This document shows, piece by piece, positions 46,101 through 54,064 of a stretch of 64,000 bases of DNA. Location: contig NZ_JAGYPE020000001.1 in assembly GCF_018343545.2 (NCBI RefSeq), forward strand, positions 285,470-349,469, given 5' to 3'. Under the pieces are notes generated by a model. That model was given only the letters and a program-made list of their open reading frames with translations. It searched no databases and was not told the origin of the DNA. The DNA comes from Neobacillus citreus. GTDB taxonomy: Bacteria > Bacillota > Bacilli > Bacillales > Cytobacillaceae. Each line of letters starts with the position of its first letter. Position 1 is the stretch's first letter. Made by a program: the position numbers and the translations under genes.

Positions 46101-47935
46101 GCACGTCTGGGACAGCGGACGCGGAAGGTTTTTATACTTTAAAATTCTATCTTGACCAAACAGATATGACCGGCGCTGCGGCGGCTTCTGTATATCAAAC
46201 GGACTTTGCAGGAAATATCAGCACCTTAGCCACGGTTCCACTATACAGCCATACCGCTGCAGCTGGCGAAAGCCTATTTATGATTGCGAAACGCTATAAC
46301 ACCACCGTTGACGCGTTAATGGCACTAAATCAGCTTACCAATAATGCCATACAGCCGAATCAGTTGTTACGATTACCTGTAACAGCGAGTGAAGTGGTCA
46401 ATCTCGGCTATATGTATTTTGGCAATACCCAGGATTACGTTTCGATGGTGAACCAAACAGCCAGCTCCGTTAATACCGTGTCGCCGAGTTATTTTGATAT
46501 CAATGCGAATGGTACCTTGAAATTGACCTATAGCTTGGACCCAGCCTTTATTTCAGCAATGCATTTGCAAGGAATCCGCGTGGTCCCATTTTTAAGCAAT
46601 CATTGGGATCGAAACATCGGCCGGGCCATGCTCGCCAATAAAGAGCTGGCTGCCCAGCAGATTGCCGATGCCATTGCCCGCTATAACTTGGACGGTGTCA
46701 ATGTGGATATCGAAAATGTCACGGAAGTGGACCGGGCCAACTATACGGAATTTGTTCGGTTACTGCGGGAAAAGATTCCAGCTTGGAAGGAAGTTTCAGT
46801 GGCAGTTGCGGCAAATCCAAATGGCTGGACAACAGGCTGGCACGGCTCGTATGACTATAACAGCTTAGCAAAATATGCCGACTACTTAATGATCATGAGT
46901 TACGACGAAAGCTACCCCGGTGGAGCAGCAGGTCCTGTAGCCAGCAACCCTTGGGTAGAAAGGTCGGTTCAATATGCCTTCAATCAAAATGTCGCAGCTG
47001 ATAAAATTGTCCTCGGCATCGCCCAATACGGACGATATTGGATTCAGGGGCAAACCTATGGAGGCTTTGGAATTTCAAATTGGCAGGTAGAACAATTAAT
47101 AAAACAATATAACGGAACGGTTATTTTTGATGAAGTAAGCAAAACGCCAAAAGCGATTGTTACCATCAGAGAAGGAGATCCTAAGCCGGTTGTTGGGGGA
47201 ACTACTTTGACTGCCGGTACCTATACCATCTGGTACGAAAACGAGGAATCGATTCGTCAAAAATTACTGCTGATTAGTAAATATAATTTGCGCGGTGTTG
47301 GAAACTGGAGTATCGGACAGGAGAACAAAGAGGTTTGGAATAGTTATGCGACTACCCTTCCGACAACCGTGGCAGTAACTCAGGCTCCTCCACCTATAGA
47401 AGCGGCCGCTCCGCCTGCTCCATCGTATATATCGTATACAGTTGTTGCGGGCGATAATTTATATTCACTTGCCCTTCGATACAATACAACTGTCAGCCAA
47501 ATTAAAGAAATCAACAATTTGACTACCGACACTCTTTATATTGGCCAGACATTAACATTACCGAACACAACCGGCACGAATACAACACCCGCACCTACGC
47601 CGGCGCCTGCTGCAACCACCACTACTGTAACCTATACGGTAGCGGCGGGCGATTCTTTATCCGTCATTGCAAATCGGTATAATACGACGGTGGCAGCCAT
47701 TAAAGAAGAAAACCAGTTAACAACTGATACGATTTACGTAGGACAAACCTTAAAAATCACGACAACAAACACTACACAAGTGAATGCAACAGTCATAACG
47801 TACAAAGTGGTATCCGGTGATTCCTTATCCGCCATTGCGATGCGGTATAACACCACCGTCATCGCTATTAAAGAACTAAACGGCTTAACAACAGATACCA
47901 TTTATGTGGGACAAACTTTAAAAATCCCAGGATGA
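43178..47935 (+). CDS. Giant exported LysM-Ig-GH18-LysM cell-wall glycosidase
   Basis: The 1585-residue protein starts at GTG after GGAGG. Order: N-terminal region starting MEIKRYELLQERGRF (1-70), signal-like segment ending AGAET, four LysM (about 99-345) with a Pro/Ala-rich linker, seven Ig-like modules each ending in a KDT-type hinge (about 347-1020), a fifth LysM (about 1022-1067), a GH18 barrel (about 1071-1394) with DGVNVDIEN holding the catalytic glutamate near 1178, and three more LysM (about 1415-1585). GH18 with LysM fits the YaaH/SleL-type N-acetylglucosaminidases or a chitinase. The Ig array would place the enzyme away from the anchor. Confidence 0.9.
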   Translation: MEIKRYELLQERGRFTLVVYLDSYLEEFSNELGPSDFRRKTLQVQINHLIRERFPYLNINAAKVMAGSLLVTTIYFGSNVTRAGAETTIACQTQQTGQYDVYKVQASDSLYSIARKFNVTVSAIKTTNHLTSDTIYVGQVLNLPFYTYTVVAGDTLYSISRKFNTTVDSIRSYNQLPSDFLSIGQKIRIPRIVEQTTAATPAPMPTPAPEPAPAPAPAPTVENTTTTTSTYQVAAGDTLYQIAKKFATTVDAIKKLNNLTTDSIYVGQVLIVSQTQTVQSPEPVQTQTPPTTVTTTTYTVAAGDSLSLIAKRFNTTVDQIKTANKLTSDLIYVGQILTIPAGSTAPTDTTAPAAPLLNQISTITSINQASVPISGSVEANATVYLTLSDGINSPKLFQLKADASGRFETKVDTSSSPDGTITITAVAADQAGNRSLESRLIVTKDTIINEPVLDSTVKVTIENVKNYTFFGVTDPGSFVDLTVSDGVHPNVTMRAIANEIGEFRANADLISLNDGQLAVTARAIDPSGNISAIRQTTITKDTSLDAPLIGNAKIINSQTATNYSIFGTARPGSKVDLSVSDWTLGNTITTTAVANANGEFIANVDVTALRDGALIISAVQTSPTGIKSPAGKMTVDKDTSAPLAPILNNNNFINQENKSSFLLNGTGEPNAQVNIKAFDGTGKSVESIGQVNETGGYTIYADLSSLNDGDIRFEITQVDQAGNRSPFAVKTLNKDTLGPARIQFSQPPSIYSGNVNTYKLSGTVEPLITLDLTISDVLTSMVKTTVTDSQGNFSLPIDVSGLKDGDITVAVLATDAAGNRSQLQPLTITKDTTAPEVPVATVAPYVNLLNQNQFSVSGSSVEEGASVKITVSDGTTNIAKTAMISNGKFNLNFDVASLKDGTLTLEIMLTDKAGNASIVQTSTVIKDTVVPNPVVSKNGFGFENKRPIYTMLGSAEPYSIVYATIRNTNGAELMSTSGTADAEGFYTLKFYLDQTDMTGAAAASVYQTDFAGNISTLATVPLYSHTAAAGESLFMIAKRYNTTVDALMALNQLTNNAIQPNQLLRLPVTASEVVNLGYMYFGNTQDYVSMVNQTASSVNTVSPSYFDINANGTLKLTYSLDPAFISAMHLQGIRVVPFLSNHWDRNIGRAMLANKELAAQQIADAIARYNLDGVNVDIENVTEVDRANYTEFVRLLREKIPAWKEVSVAVAANPNGWTTGWHGSYDYNSLAKYADYLMIMSYDESYPGGAAGPVASNPWVERSVQYAFNQNVAADKIVLGIAQYGRYWIQGQTYGGFGISNWQVEQLIKQYNGTVIFDEVSKTPKAIVTIREGDPKPVVGGTTLTAGTYTIWYENEESIRQKLLLISKYNLRGVGNWSIGQENKEVWNSYATTLPTTVAVTQAPPPIEAAAPPAPSYISYTVVAGDNLYSLALRYNTTVSQIKEINNLTTDTLYIGQTLTLPNTTGTNTTPAPTPAPAATTTTVTYTVAAGDSLSVIANRYNTTVAAIKEENQLTTDTIYVGQTLKITTTNTTQVNATVITYKVVSGDSLSAIAMRYNTTVIAIKELNGLTTDTIYVGQTLKIPG

Positions 47936-47941
47936 GACTTA

Positions 47942-47987
47942 GGGACGGTTCTTGTGCATCGCAGGCATGATGCACGAGAACCGTCCC
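47942..47987. repeat. Palindromic repeat copy d
   Basis: GGGACGGTTCTTGTGCATC (47942-47960) pairs with 47969-47987 in a 19-bp stem with one G-T pair. It lies 7 bases after the stop of the GH18 gene, so likely its terminator. Confidence 0.85.
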
Positions 47988-48022
47988 CATGTTTCACTGC
48001 CTTCATGAGCTTTGCACAAAAA

Positions 48023-48065
48023 AACCTATAGAGTGACTTTTTTCAAAATGTCCACTCTACAGGTT
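48023..48065. terminator. Terminator of the 45-residue gene
   Basis: AACCTATAGAGTG (48023-48035) pairs with CACTCTACAGGTT (48053-48065) with one mismatch, followed on the minus strand by T7. Confidence 0.8.
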
Positions 48066-48073
48066 CCTTGTTA

Positions 48074-48211
48074 CTACTTCAGGTCCTTGCTGTATTCCGT
48101 CATCTGCACGCCGTTTTTATCGTCGTAGGCAATTAATACTAAGCCTAATTCATGTTCAAGCTGCTTTATCTTTTCCTTCTCATTTTCTGTGATATTGGCT
48201 ATTTGATACAT
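48074..48211 (-). CDS. Small conserved-type 45-residue protein
   Basis: The ATG at 48211 follows AAGGAGTGG by 4 bases. The product, MYQIANITENEKEKIKQLEH at its start, has a charged helix (about 9-23) followed by a strand LGLVLIAYDD and KNGVQMTEYSKDLK. It is soluble. I have an impression of similar unnamed peptides in Bacilli, but no function. A clear terminator follows. Confidence 0.7.
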   Translation of the reverse strand: MYQIANITENEKEKIKQLEHELGLVLIAYDDKNGVQMTEYSKDLK

Positions 48212-48301
48212 TATCCCACTCCTTGTTTAAAAGAATCATGGGATTATTATCACCTGATCTATTGGGATTATACGATACAAACAGTTAACATAAAGTTATA
48301 A

Positions 48302-48445
48302 TCAATTAGTATTTTCGCTATTCTTTACGTTTAACTCGATAATATTTACCAGCTCCTCAATAATATCGTTTAACCTCATCATGCTTGTGTCTTTATTAAG
48401 GATTTGAGAAGTTTTATAAAGCAAAATTTCCTCTTGATCACTCAT
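48302..48445 (-). CDS. Small acidic 47-residue protein under an operator-flanked promoter
   Basis: The ATG at 48445 follows GGAGGC. The product, starting MSDQEEILLYKTSQILNKDT, is mainly helical with RLNDIIEELVNIIELNV (about 24-40), perhaps a dimerising helix. Its promoter lies between two palindromes (48496-48550). The 45-residue gene lies 90 bases on and may be cotranscribed. No family recognised. Confidence 0.65.
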   Translation of the reverse strand: MSDQEEILLYKTSQILNKDTSMMRLNDIIEELVNIIELNVKNSENTN

Positions 48446-48495
48446 AAAAAAAGCCTCCATTCGATGTTAGTTCCCTAACGCCATTCCCTACTTAT

Positions 48496-48512
48496 ATATG
48501 TAATTTACACCT
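48496..48512. promoter_or_regulatory. Operator copy 2 at the start site of the 47-residue gene
   Basis: ATATGTAATTTACACCT matches the upstream palindrome in 13 of 17 positions and covers the expected transcription start. Confidence 0.55.
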
Positions 48513-48541
48513 ATTATACATCAGACCACCTTTATATGTAA
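48513..48541 (-). promoter_or_regulatory. SigA-type promoter of the 47-residue gene
   Basis: TTACAT (48536-48541) and a perfect TATAAT (48513-48518) with a 17-base spacer on the minus strand. The -35 box lies inside operator copy 1. Confidence 0.7.
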
Positions 48542-48550
48542 ATTACATAT
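48534..48550. promoter_or_regulatory. Operator copy 1 over the -35 box
   Basis: ATATGTAA-A-TTACATAT is a perfect palindrome around one central base. It overlaps the -35 box of the promoter at 48513-48541. Confidence 0.65.
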
Positions 48551-48562
48551 ATAAAATATTCC

Positions 48563-48625
48563 TGAAACACAGGGACGGTTCTTGTGTCTCATTTTCTGAC
48601 ACACGAGAACCGTCCCCGTGTTTCA
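48563..48625. repeat. Palindromic repeat copy e
   Basis: TGAAACACAGGGACGGTTCT (from 48563) pairs with its inverse ending at 48625, with a two-base insertion and one G-T pair; the loop is short and T-rich. It lies between the AI-2E gene (34 bases after its stop) and the small-gene promoter. Confidence 0.8.
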
Positions 48626-48658
48626 CCCCTGTTTCAAAAAGGAACCTGTGTCTAAGAC

Positions 48659-49762
48659 TCAAGTTCCCTCTACGATCTTATTTGCAGCTTTTCTCGCTCT
48701 CAAAAATCGGACTAGGTTTAAAACAATTACTTTTGAAACAGCGTAGGTTGGGACAGCCAAGACCATTCCAAGTACTCCTGCCAGATTGCCTGCAGCCAAT
48801 AGAATAATGATGATCGTGGCCGGGTGTGTATCCAATGACTTGCCTAGGATCATCGGGGATAGGAAGTTCCCTTCTATTTGCTGAGCGACAAGGATGACGA
48901 CGATAACCAATAAAGCTTTCGTTGGTGACTCAAACAAAGCAACAAGAACAGCGGGGGCACCGCCAATAATTGGGCCTACATAAGGAATAATGTTGGTAAA
49001 GGCAACAATTATCGCCAAGATTAACGCATACGGCAAGTCAATAATTAAATAACCGATAAAAGACAAGGTTCCCACTGCCAGGGCGACCATAACCTGCCCC
49101 TGGATGTAGGCAGACAATGTCTCCCCTGTTTCTTTTAAAATCTTTAGGCCTTCATCTCTGTAACCTGCCGGAAAAAATTTTGAAACAGCTTTTGGAAAAT
49201 TATGACCATCCTTAAACATGTAAAATAATAGAAATGGTACTGTAACAAGAATAATAGCTAGATTAGTGACCATTCCAAACAAACCCAATAGTGCGTTCGT
49301 CAGTGTTTTAGGCAATGTATTTGCATATTCCATTAACCGTTGCTGGACTGTATCAATAATTTCACTTTGGGTATCCCGAAAGCTTTTAAACTCTGAAGAC
49401 TTAACCATATTTTTTAAAAACTCAGTAGTCTCATGAGCAAAGACAGGCAAATTATTGGCAAGGTCGGTCGCTTGTTTAGACACAATCGGAACCAAGCTGC
49501 TAATCGCCAACACAATTAGGCCAATAAACCCGACATATATGATAAGGATTGAGGCTATTCTTGGCAGCTTTTTACGTTCGAGAAAATTCACTAACGGATT
49601 TAAAAGGAAATAAAGAAATCCAGTGATCAAAATTGGAAAGAAAACCGTTGAGAAAAAGACTCCTATTGGCTTAAACATAAAGGTGATTTTTGTTGAAACG
49701 AAAATAATCGATAAAATAAGCAAAATTTGAATGAGCCAGAATTGTAATTTTGATTTTGACAC
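48659..49762 (-). CDS. AI-2E family transporter
   Basis: The 367-residue protein has about seven hydrophobic segments, with the paired N-terminal helices, a soluble helical segment (about 85-145), and the family region AIIVAFTNIIPYVGPIIGGAP (key TNIIPYVGPIIGG, about 255-270) followed by GKSLDTHPATIIIILLAAG. Members include TqsA and the Na+/H+ antiporters of Bacilli, so transport of AI-2 is not implied. Start GTG at 49762. The C-terminal RARKAANKIVEGT is duplicated in a remnant at 53.6 kb. Confidence 0.88.
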   Translation of the reverse strand: MSKSKLQFWLIQILLILSIIFVSTKITFMFKPIGVFFSTVFFPILITGFLYFLLNPLVNFLERKKLPRIASILIIYVGFIGLIVLAISSLVPIVSKQATDLANNLPVFAHETTEFLKNMVKSSEFKSFRDTQSEIIDTVQQRLMEYANTLPKTLTNALLGLFGMVTNLAIILVTVPFLLFYMFKDGHNFPKAVSKFFPAGYRDEGLKILKETGETLSAYIQGQVMVALAVGTLSFIGYLIIDLPYALILAIIVAFTNIIPYVGPIIGGAPAVLVALFESPTKALLVIVVILVAQQIEGNFLSPMILGKSLDTHPATIIIILLAAGNLAGVLGMVLAVPTYAVSKVIVLNLVRFLRARKAANKIVEGT

Positions 49763-50303
49763 GGTTTGTACCCCTTGCCTCTATATTTGGGTTAAAGTAT
49801 ATCAAAGTATTGGAATAATATACAGTATATTCATATTGATTTTAATAGTTTTTCTATGTTCTTTTTAAAAATTATGCTGATATAGGATCAACGACTCTAT
49901 TTATCGCAGAAACTGCTCAAAAAATTACAGATATGAAACCCTTCTTAATGAGCATTGGCTGGCTTCCTGCTGCAACTGGGGCGCATAGTGACTCAATTTT
50001 TTAATAAAATAGCAGGTTTCCGGAAAATGATGGATTAAAAATCGTAACGTTTCCTTATTTAATAGCTTATTTCCTTTATATTTCATTGTCATCGCATAGA
50101 TATACTTCTAACCAAAATACATGTTCTTCCCATAATGAAATCATATCTCCCGCCCCTTCCTTAGTTGCCCCTCACAGTAAATGTTATTGCTGGGCCGATA
50201 AGAAATGAACCATAGGGTTTAGAAAAATTCATTATTCCACCACATAAACAACCACAAAAAGGAAAAAATAGAAATATCAATATTTTTAAGGGAGAATATT
50301 TTC
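49763..50303. other. 541-bp region with a decayed ORF
   Basis: Apart from the remnant at 49925-50144 and the promoter regions of the flanking genes, I see nothing assignable. Confidence 0.5.
49925..50144 (-). pseudogene. Possible frameshifted small gene
   Basis: An ATG at 50144 after GGGGCGGGAG opens 22 codons (MISLWEEHVFWLEVYL). A second frame overlaps it (MTMKYKGNKLLNKETLRFL, from 50092) and runs 55 codons to 49925. One indel near 50090 would join them into about 75 codons. The composition looks protein-like (HHFPETCYFIKKL). Not recognised, and low confidence. Confidence 0.3.
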
Positions 50304-50774
50304 TTGAAAAAAGCAGATAAAACACTGATAATTTTCATGGCCATTTTACCCTGGCTTAGCATTTCGTTATTGGGCAGGAAAACACTTAAAAGGTTTCTGC
50401 CAGGTGGCATTTTTATGAGCTTATATCTGATTGCAGAAGGAAGATTTGCGGAAAAGAAAAAATGGTGGTGGTTCCCTTATTCAGTCAAACCCAATGTTTT
50501 AGCAGAATTACCGTTAATATTGGGACCTTTCTTGGTTGGCTCCCTATGGATTTTAAAATTCACCTATGGAAAGTTTAATCTATACCTTTTGGTTAATATC
50601 ATTATTGACTCCATTTTTACTTTCATTGGTTTGAATTGGTTAAAGAAAATAGGATATGTCTCTTTAGTAAGACTAAATAAATTCCAACTATCCCTCGTAT
50701 TTCTAATAAAATCATTCGTACTGTATGGATTTCAAGTTGTCTATGAAAAATGCTTCCCTCAAAATGAAACATAG
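50304..50774 (+). CDS. Hypothetical membrane protein, 156 residues
   Basis: The protein has about four hydrophobic segments (9-22, 31-42, 68-85, 90-110) and a basic character, like the unnamed CBO0543-like membrane proteins of spore-formers. It starts at TTG with GGGAG about 10 bases upstream. Its stop codon (50772-50774) lies in a half copy of the palindromic repeat. No function proposed. Confidence 0.6.
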   Translation: MKKADKTLIIFMAILPWLSISLLGRKTLKRFLPGGIFMSLYLIAEGRFAEKKKWWWFPYSVKPNVLAELPLILGPFLVGSLWILKFTYGKFNLYLLVNIIIDSIFTFIGLNWLKKIGYVSLVRLNKFQLSLVFLIKSFVLYGFQVVYEKCFPQNET

Positions 50775-50783
50775 GGACGGTCC
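50765..50783. repeat. Partial palindromic repeat copy f
   Basis: TGAAACATAGGGACGGTCC resembles one arm of the family (TGAAACATGGGGACGGTTC); the opposite arm is lost, although CTGTCCC at 50806-50812 may be a vestige. Confidence 0.6.
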
Positions 50784-50929
50784 AAGATCACTGAGAAATT
50801 CCCCCCTGTCCCGGGTTATTAAAGACAAAATGACCTTTAAAAATGGCTAAAATGTCTTTAACAAGGCTTATTATAGACAAAATTATATAAATTTTTCAAC
50901 CTGAACATATCCTGACCCTACATAATAAA

Positions 50930-50960
50930 AAGGCCTGACACCTATTTTGCGCCAGGCCTT
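50930..50960 (-). terminator. Terminator of the M14 gene
   Basis: AAGGCCTG (50930-50937) pairs with CAGGCCTT (50953-50960), followed on the minus strand by TTTATTAT. Confidence 0.8.
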
Positions 50961-50970
50961 CACTTTATTC

Positions 50971-53367
50971 TTATTTTTCAAAAATGGCATTGGATAATAG
51001 TCGGAACAAGTAATCTGTATGATCACGGAAGCCGGCTTCTAATCCAATCAACGTTACGTCTTTATCCTGCTCTTTCACAATAACAGCCTGGCCCTTTGCT
51101 TCCGCTTTTTTATTAATCCAATGGCCAGCCATAAAGAAATCATCTTCGCTTCCTAAACTAGCAATTACTTCATCATTCCCTGTACCAGTATACCAAACGG
51201 GACGGTAAACAAAACCAAGATCATCCTTGCCGTACCCGGCAGATACCCCAGTTCCCGAATAATTTACCTTTACGATTCCGTTACTGTTAGAGCCGGCGGC
51301 ATTAATGGTATCATCAGTAAGTCCTAGGGTTTTGGTTGCGCTCGATGCCCCTGCACCGACCGCAATATACTTTCCACCTTTACTTACAAAATCAGAAACA
51401 TTGTTTTTAAAAGAATCAAACTGGCTGGCTGCCTGGAAGCCAAATTCTTTATTGGCAGCAGATAATCTTTCAGGTAAGTAGATGAGACTTTCTGTTCCGC
51501 TATAGACAAATACATCAAATCCACTTAAACCATTTTCAGCAACTTCTACAGGCGTCACTTCTGTTACAGCAAAACCAAGTCGTTTAAGGGCCAGCTTTGT
51601 ACCGCTGTGGGACTGTTGTTTTCCCATGCCGCCGTCCTTTAAGATTGCGACTTTTATGCTCGATAGTTTAGCGCCATTTGCTGGTACCTTTTCAGTGCTT
51701 CCCACTTGGATGCCAGATGCCTTGACCGCTGCAGCAATTTGATTAGCTGCTGCCTCTACATAAAAGTCACCTTTTTCATCACGCTTCACAGATACGCCTT
51801 GCTGAAGTAGTGTATTTACTAGATTAACAGCTTTTACAGAAGTATTCGGTATAACAAAAGGTCCTTTTCCGGTAACCGCACCTTGATCTGTAACCTGATT
51901 AACCTTAGTTGTAACTACATTCACATCATTTTCCGTTGAAATAGCTTCAAAGCCCCAAAGCTCCGGTAAACTCCATGCTGAAATGTCATACATCGCTGGT
52001 GTATCGTTCGAGATGTCCTCTCCATCCCATAGCATCGTGTTAGCTAAACCGGCCTTGGCCTGATCCATTTTTACAATATAGGTTCCTTTTGGATAGTTTT
52101 TTCCATCAGCAGTAAAATCTTTTGCTGCCTGAACCACTTCAATATCGTTTTTCAGCAAATGATTAACGGCTTTATCCGTTACAGTCGGATCCTGTTCATT
52201 AACCGACAGGATATAAGCTTTTGGGAAGAAGCCGTCCTTATGGAACGGATGGTCAAAGTTGATACCACGTTTAAACATTTCAATTTGATCGGTAATCATC
52301 GCTTGCTTATTCTCCGTAGCAAATTTCAGTGCACCCATAATGGCATCATACTGCCAGCGAACACCATCCCAATCGTTGGTTGGTGCTTCTAATGTATGAC
52401 CATAAGCACCATGGTACATCGCATACATCGGAGTAAAAATTGGCGGATAGTCATCCCAACCTGCAGCATCATCGCGCTGTGGAACATAAACACCTTCCAT
52501 GCTCTGATAAAGTGTCCCTTTAAAACTAGCTTTATCGCCCATGATGTTGGCTTCCATTGCTTCAGCCTGCTGATAGGCCCATTTGTTATACAAATCATAT
52601 TCATAGTTTGGATTATGCGGTGGTGTACAAGGTTCGATTAAGCCTTGATGGTTTGGAGCATAATTTTTCACATAACCATGTGTGTCAAGGAATACCATTG
52701 GATTCCATTCTTTAATCAACTCAACCGTTTCCTGCGTTTCCGGCTGTGATTGCGTGATAAAATCACGGTTTAAATCAATTCCTTCACCGTTAAAACGGGT
52801 AGCATTGACACGACCATCAGGATTTTGGACAACATTAAAAATTAGTATATTGTTAGCTAAAATATCTTTTGTCTCTTGATCATCCTGTGTCGCAAAGCGT
52901 TCAATTAACTGAAGAACTGCATCGCTTCCTACAAACTCTGTTCCATGTATTGAACCATTGATCATAATCGGAACTTTAAAATCCGGGTTGGCGGCAATCC
53001 AGTCTTGAGCCTTGCTTGGATTTTTAAACATTTGTTTCCGTAATGCTTGTATTTTACCAAATTTTCCTTGTGTGGTTGGGTCTGCAATGGTGACAACATA
53101 AAGAGGATTCCCGTCTGCTGATGTTCCACGGACTTCAACCTTCACACGGTTGGATTGTTTCTCAATATCTTTTAGCTTCGTGCCGATTTGCGAGAACTTA
53201 ACAAAATCATAGTTCTCACTATTAAACTTGCTTCCATCTTGTTCTTCATATGTATTAACGTTTGTCCACTTTTGCCCCTCAGCATAACCAGCTGAAAATG
53301 GAACAGTAGACACTAGACTAATAATCAACAAGCTTGCTGCGGCTTTTTTCTTTTTGTTCTTTTTCAT
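50971..53367 (-). CDS. Secreted M14 zinc carboxypeptidase
   Basis: The 798-residue protein has a signal peptide (basic start, then LLIISLVSTVPFSAGYA). The catalytic domain (about 55-375) has zinc ligands H141 and E144 (SIHGTEF) and H230 (FLDTHGY), substrate-binding R201 (DLNRDF), and the glutamate in GHTLEAPTND (E327). A C-terminal region (about 400-798), partly beta-rich with a glutamine amidotransferase-like segment (VFVYSGTESLIYL), follows. It would trim peptides outside the cell. No sorting signal or anchor. The gene is monocistronic. Confidence 0.88.
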   Translation of the reverse strand: MKKNKKKKAAASLLIISLVSTVPFSAGYAEGQKWTNVNTYEEQDGSKFNSENYDFVKFSQIGTKLKDIEKQSNRVKVEVRGTSADGNPLYVVTIADPTTQGKFGKIQALRKQMFKNPSKAQDWIAANPDFKVPIMINGSIHGTEFVGSDAVLQLIERFATQDDQETKDILANNILIFNVVQNPDGRVNATRFNGEGIDLNRDFITQSQPETQETVELIKEWNPMVFLDTHGYVKNYAPNHQGLIEPCTPPHNPNYEYDLYNKWAYQQAEAMEANIMGDKASFKGTLYQSMEGVYVPQRDDAAGWDDYPPIFTPMYAMYHGAYGHTLEAPTNDWDGVRWQYDAIMGALKFATENKQAMITDQIEMFKRGINFDHPFHKDGFFPKAYILSVNEQDPTVTDKAVNHLLKNDIEVVQAAKDFTADGKNYPKGTYIVKMDQAKAGLANTMLWDGEDISNDTPAMYDISAWSLPELWGFEAISTENDVNVVTTKVNQVTDQGAVTGKGPFVIPNTSVKAVNLVNTLLQQGVSVKRDEKGDFYVEAAANQIAAAVKASGIQVGSTEKVPANGAKLSSIKVAILKDGGMGKQQSHSGTKLALKRLGFAVTEVTPVEVAENGLSGFDVFVYSGTESLIYLPERLSAANKEFGFQAASQFDSFKNNVSDFVSKGGKYIAVGAGASSATKTLGLTDDTINAAGSNSNGIVKVNYSGTGVSAGYGKDDLGFVYRPVWYTGTGNDEVIASLGSEDDFFMAGHWINKKAEAKGQAVIVKEQDKDVTLIGLEAGFRDHTDYLFRLLSNAIFEK

Positions 53368-53586
53368 TGATTTACCCCCTAATTATGTATATTTACTATC
53401 TTTATTGCATTTTTATTCTATTATCAATAAATAAAAATAACATCCTACTATTTTCCTGAATTGTAAGTGGATGGAGTGGGATTTAGTATCTATTATTATG
53501 AAACAGGCGTTTCCGCTGCTTAGCACCGCTAATGTTTGAGCAAGGAGGGGGTAATTTCATAATTAACCACTAAGAAAAAAAGAAGC

Positions 53587-53656
53587 CTAAGTCTAAGACT
53601 CAAGCTCCATCTACTGTATTATTCGCCGCTTTTCTTGCTCTATGCGCCAATACAAC
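53587..53656 (-). pseudogene. Remnant of a duplicated AI-2E transporter gene 3' end
   Basis: The minus strand reads VVLAHRARKAANNTVDGA then a TGA stop, matching the C-terminus RARKAANKIVEGT of the gene at 48659. About 60 bases, including GTCTAAGACTCAAG past the stop, are clearly similar. Upstream the frame is closed by TAA. Confidence 0.7.
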
Positions 53657-53820
53657 TTATTTAATGATAAAAATAGTAAATCCTCGAGTGATCTAAAAAC
53701 ATACCAACAATACTTCTGACGGTTATATTTTCTCTGACACCTTTAATCCCTGGACGCAGGCAGCAAATTCCTCACAATTAAATCAGGCCTTGATCACTGG
53801 ATTCCTGTCTCAAATATCAA

Positions 53821-53952
53821 TCATTCAAACCAATCATTATTGTGAAAATAATCCATCCCCTTGTAATCATCGCCATGCATAATAGGTAAGTTAATATATA
53901 GAAGAGTATAAATAATCGTAGTTAAATAGATAGATAAAAAGATAGTTTCCAT
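53821..53952 (-). CDS. Small 43-residue membrane protein
   Basis: The ATG at 53952 follows GAGGTG by about 6 bases. The product, METIFLSIYLTTIIYTLLYI at its start, has one hydrophobic helix (3-22) and an acidic, aromatic tail (HGDDYKGMDYFHNNDWFE). It may be a single-pass regulator or stress peptide. Family not recognised. Confidence 0.6.
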   Translation of the reverse strand: METIFLSIYLTTIIYTLLYINLPIMHGDDYKGMDYFHNNDWFE

Positions 53953-54017
53953 TCCAAACACCTCATTAGTCTTTAAAAATTATAGATCAATCAGGATTAA
54001 AAAACAGTCAAAAAAAG

Positions 54018-54043
54018 CTTGGTCTAGGAACTCCTAAACCAAG
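54018..54043 (-). terminator. Terminator of the nucleotidase gene
   Basis: CTTGGTCTAGG (54018-54028) pairs with CCTAAACCAAG (54033-54043), with one wobble, and is followed on the minus strand by T7. Confidence 0.85.
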
Positions 54044-54064
54044 ACTTTTTTGAGTTTATTCATT

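Larger units (their letters stand above)
53368..54064. other. 697-bp region with remnant, micro-gene and terminator
   Basis: It contains the AI-2E remnant (53587-53656), the 43-residue micro-gene (53821-53952) and the nucleotidase terminator. The first 200 bases hold the M14 promoter; GGAGGGGG near 53545 has no start codon at usable spacing. Confidence 0.6.

Noticed and set aside
43475..47930. Repeated DNA in the GH18 gene as a possible tandem repeat or CRISPR-like array
   Set aside because: The repeats are divergent LysM and Ig-like coding modules, not regularly spaced identical DNA repeats.
48659..49762. Autoinducer-2 transport by the AI-2E family protein
   Set aside because: The family name is historical; many members move ions, and no quorum-sensing genes lie nearby.
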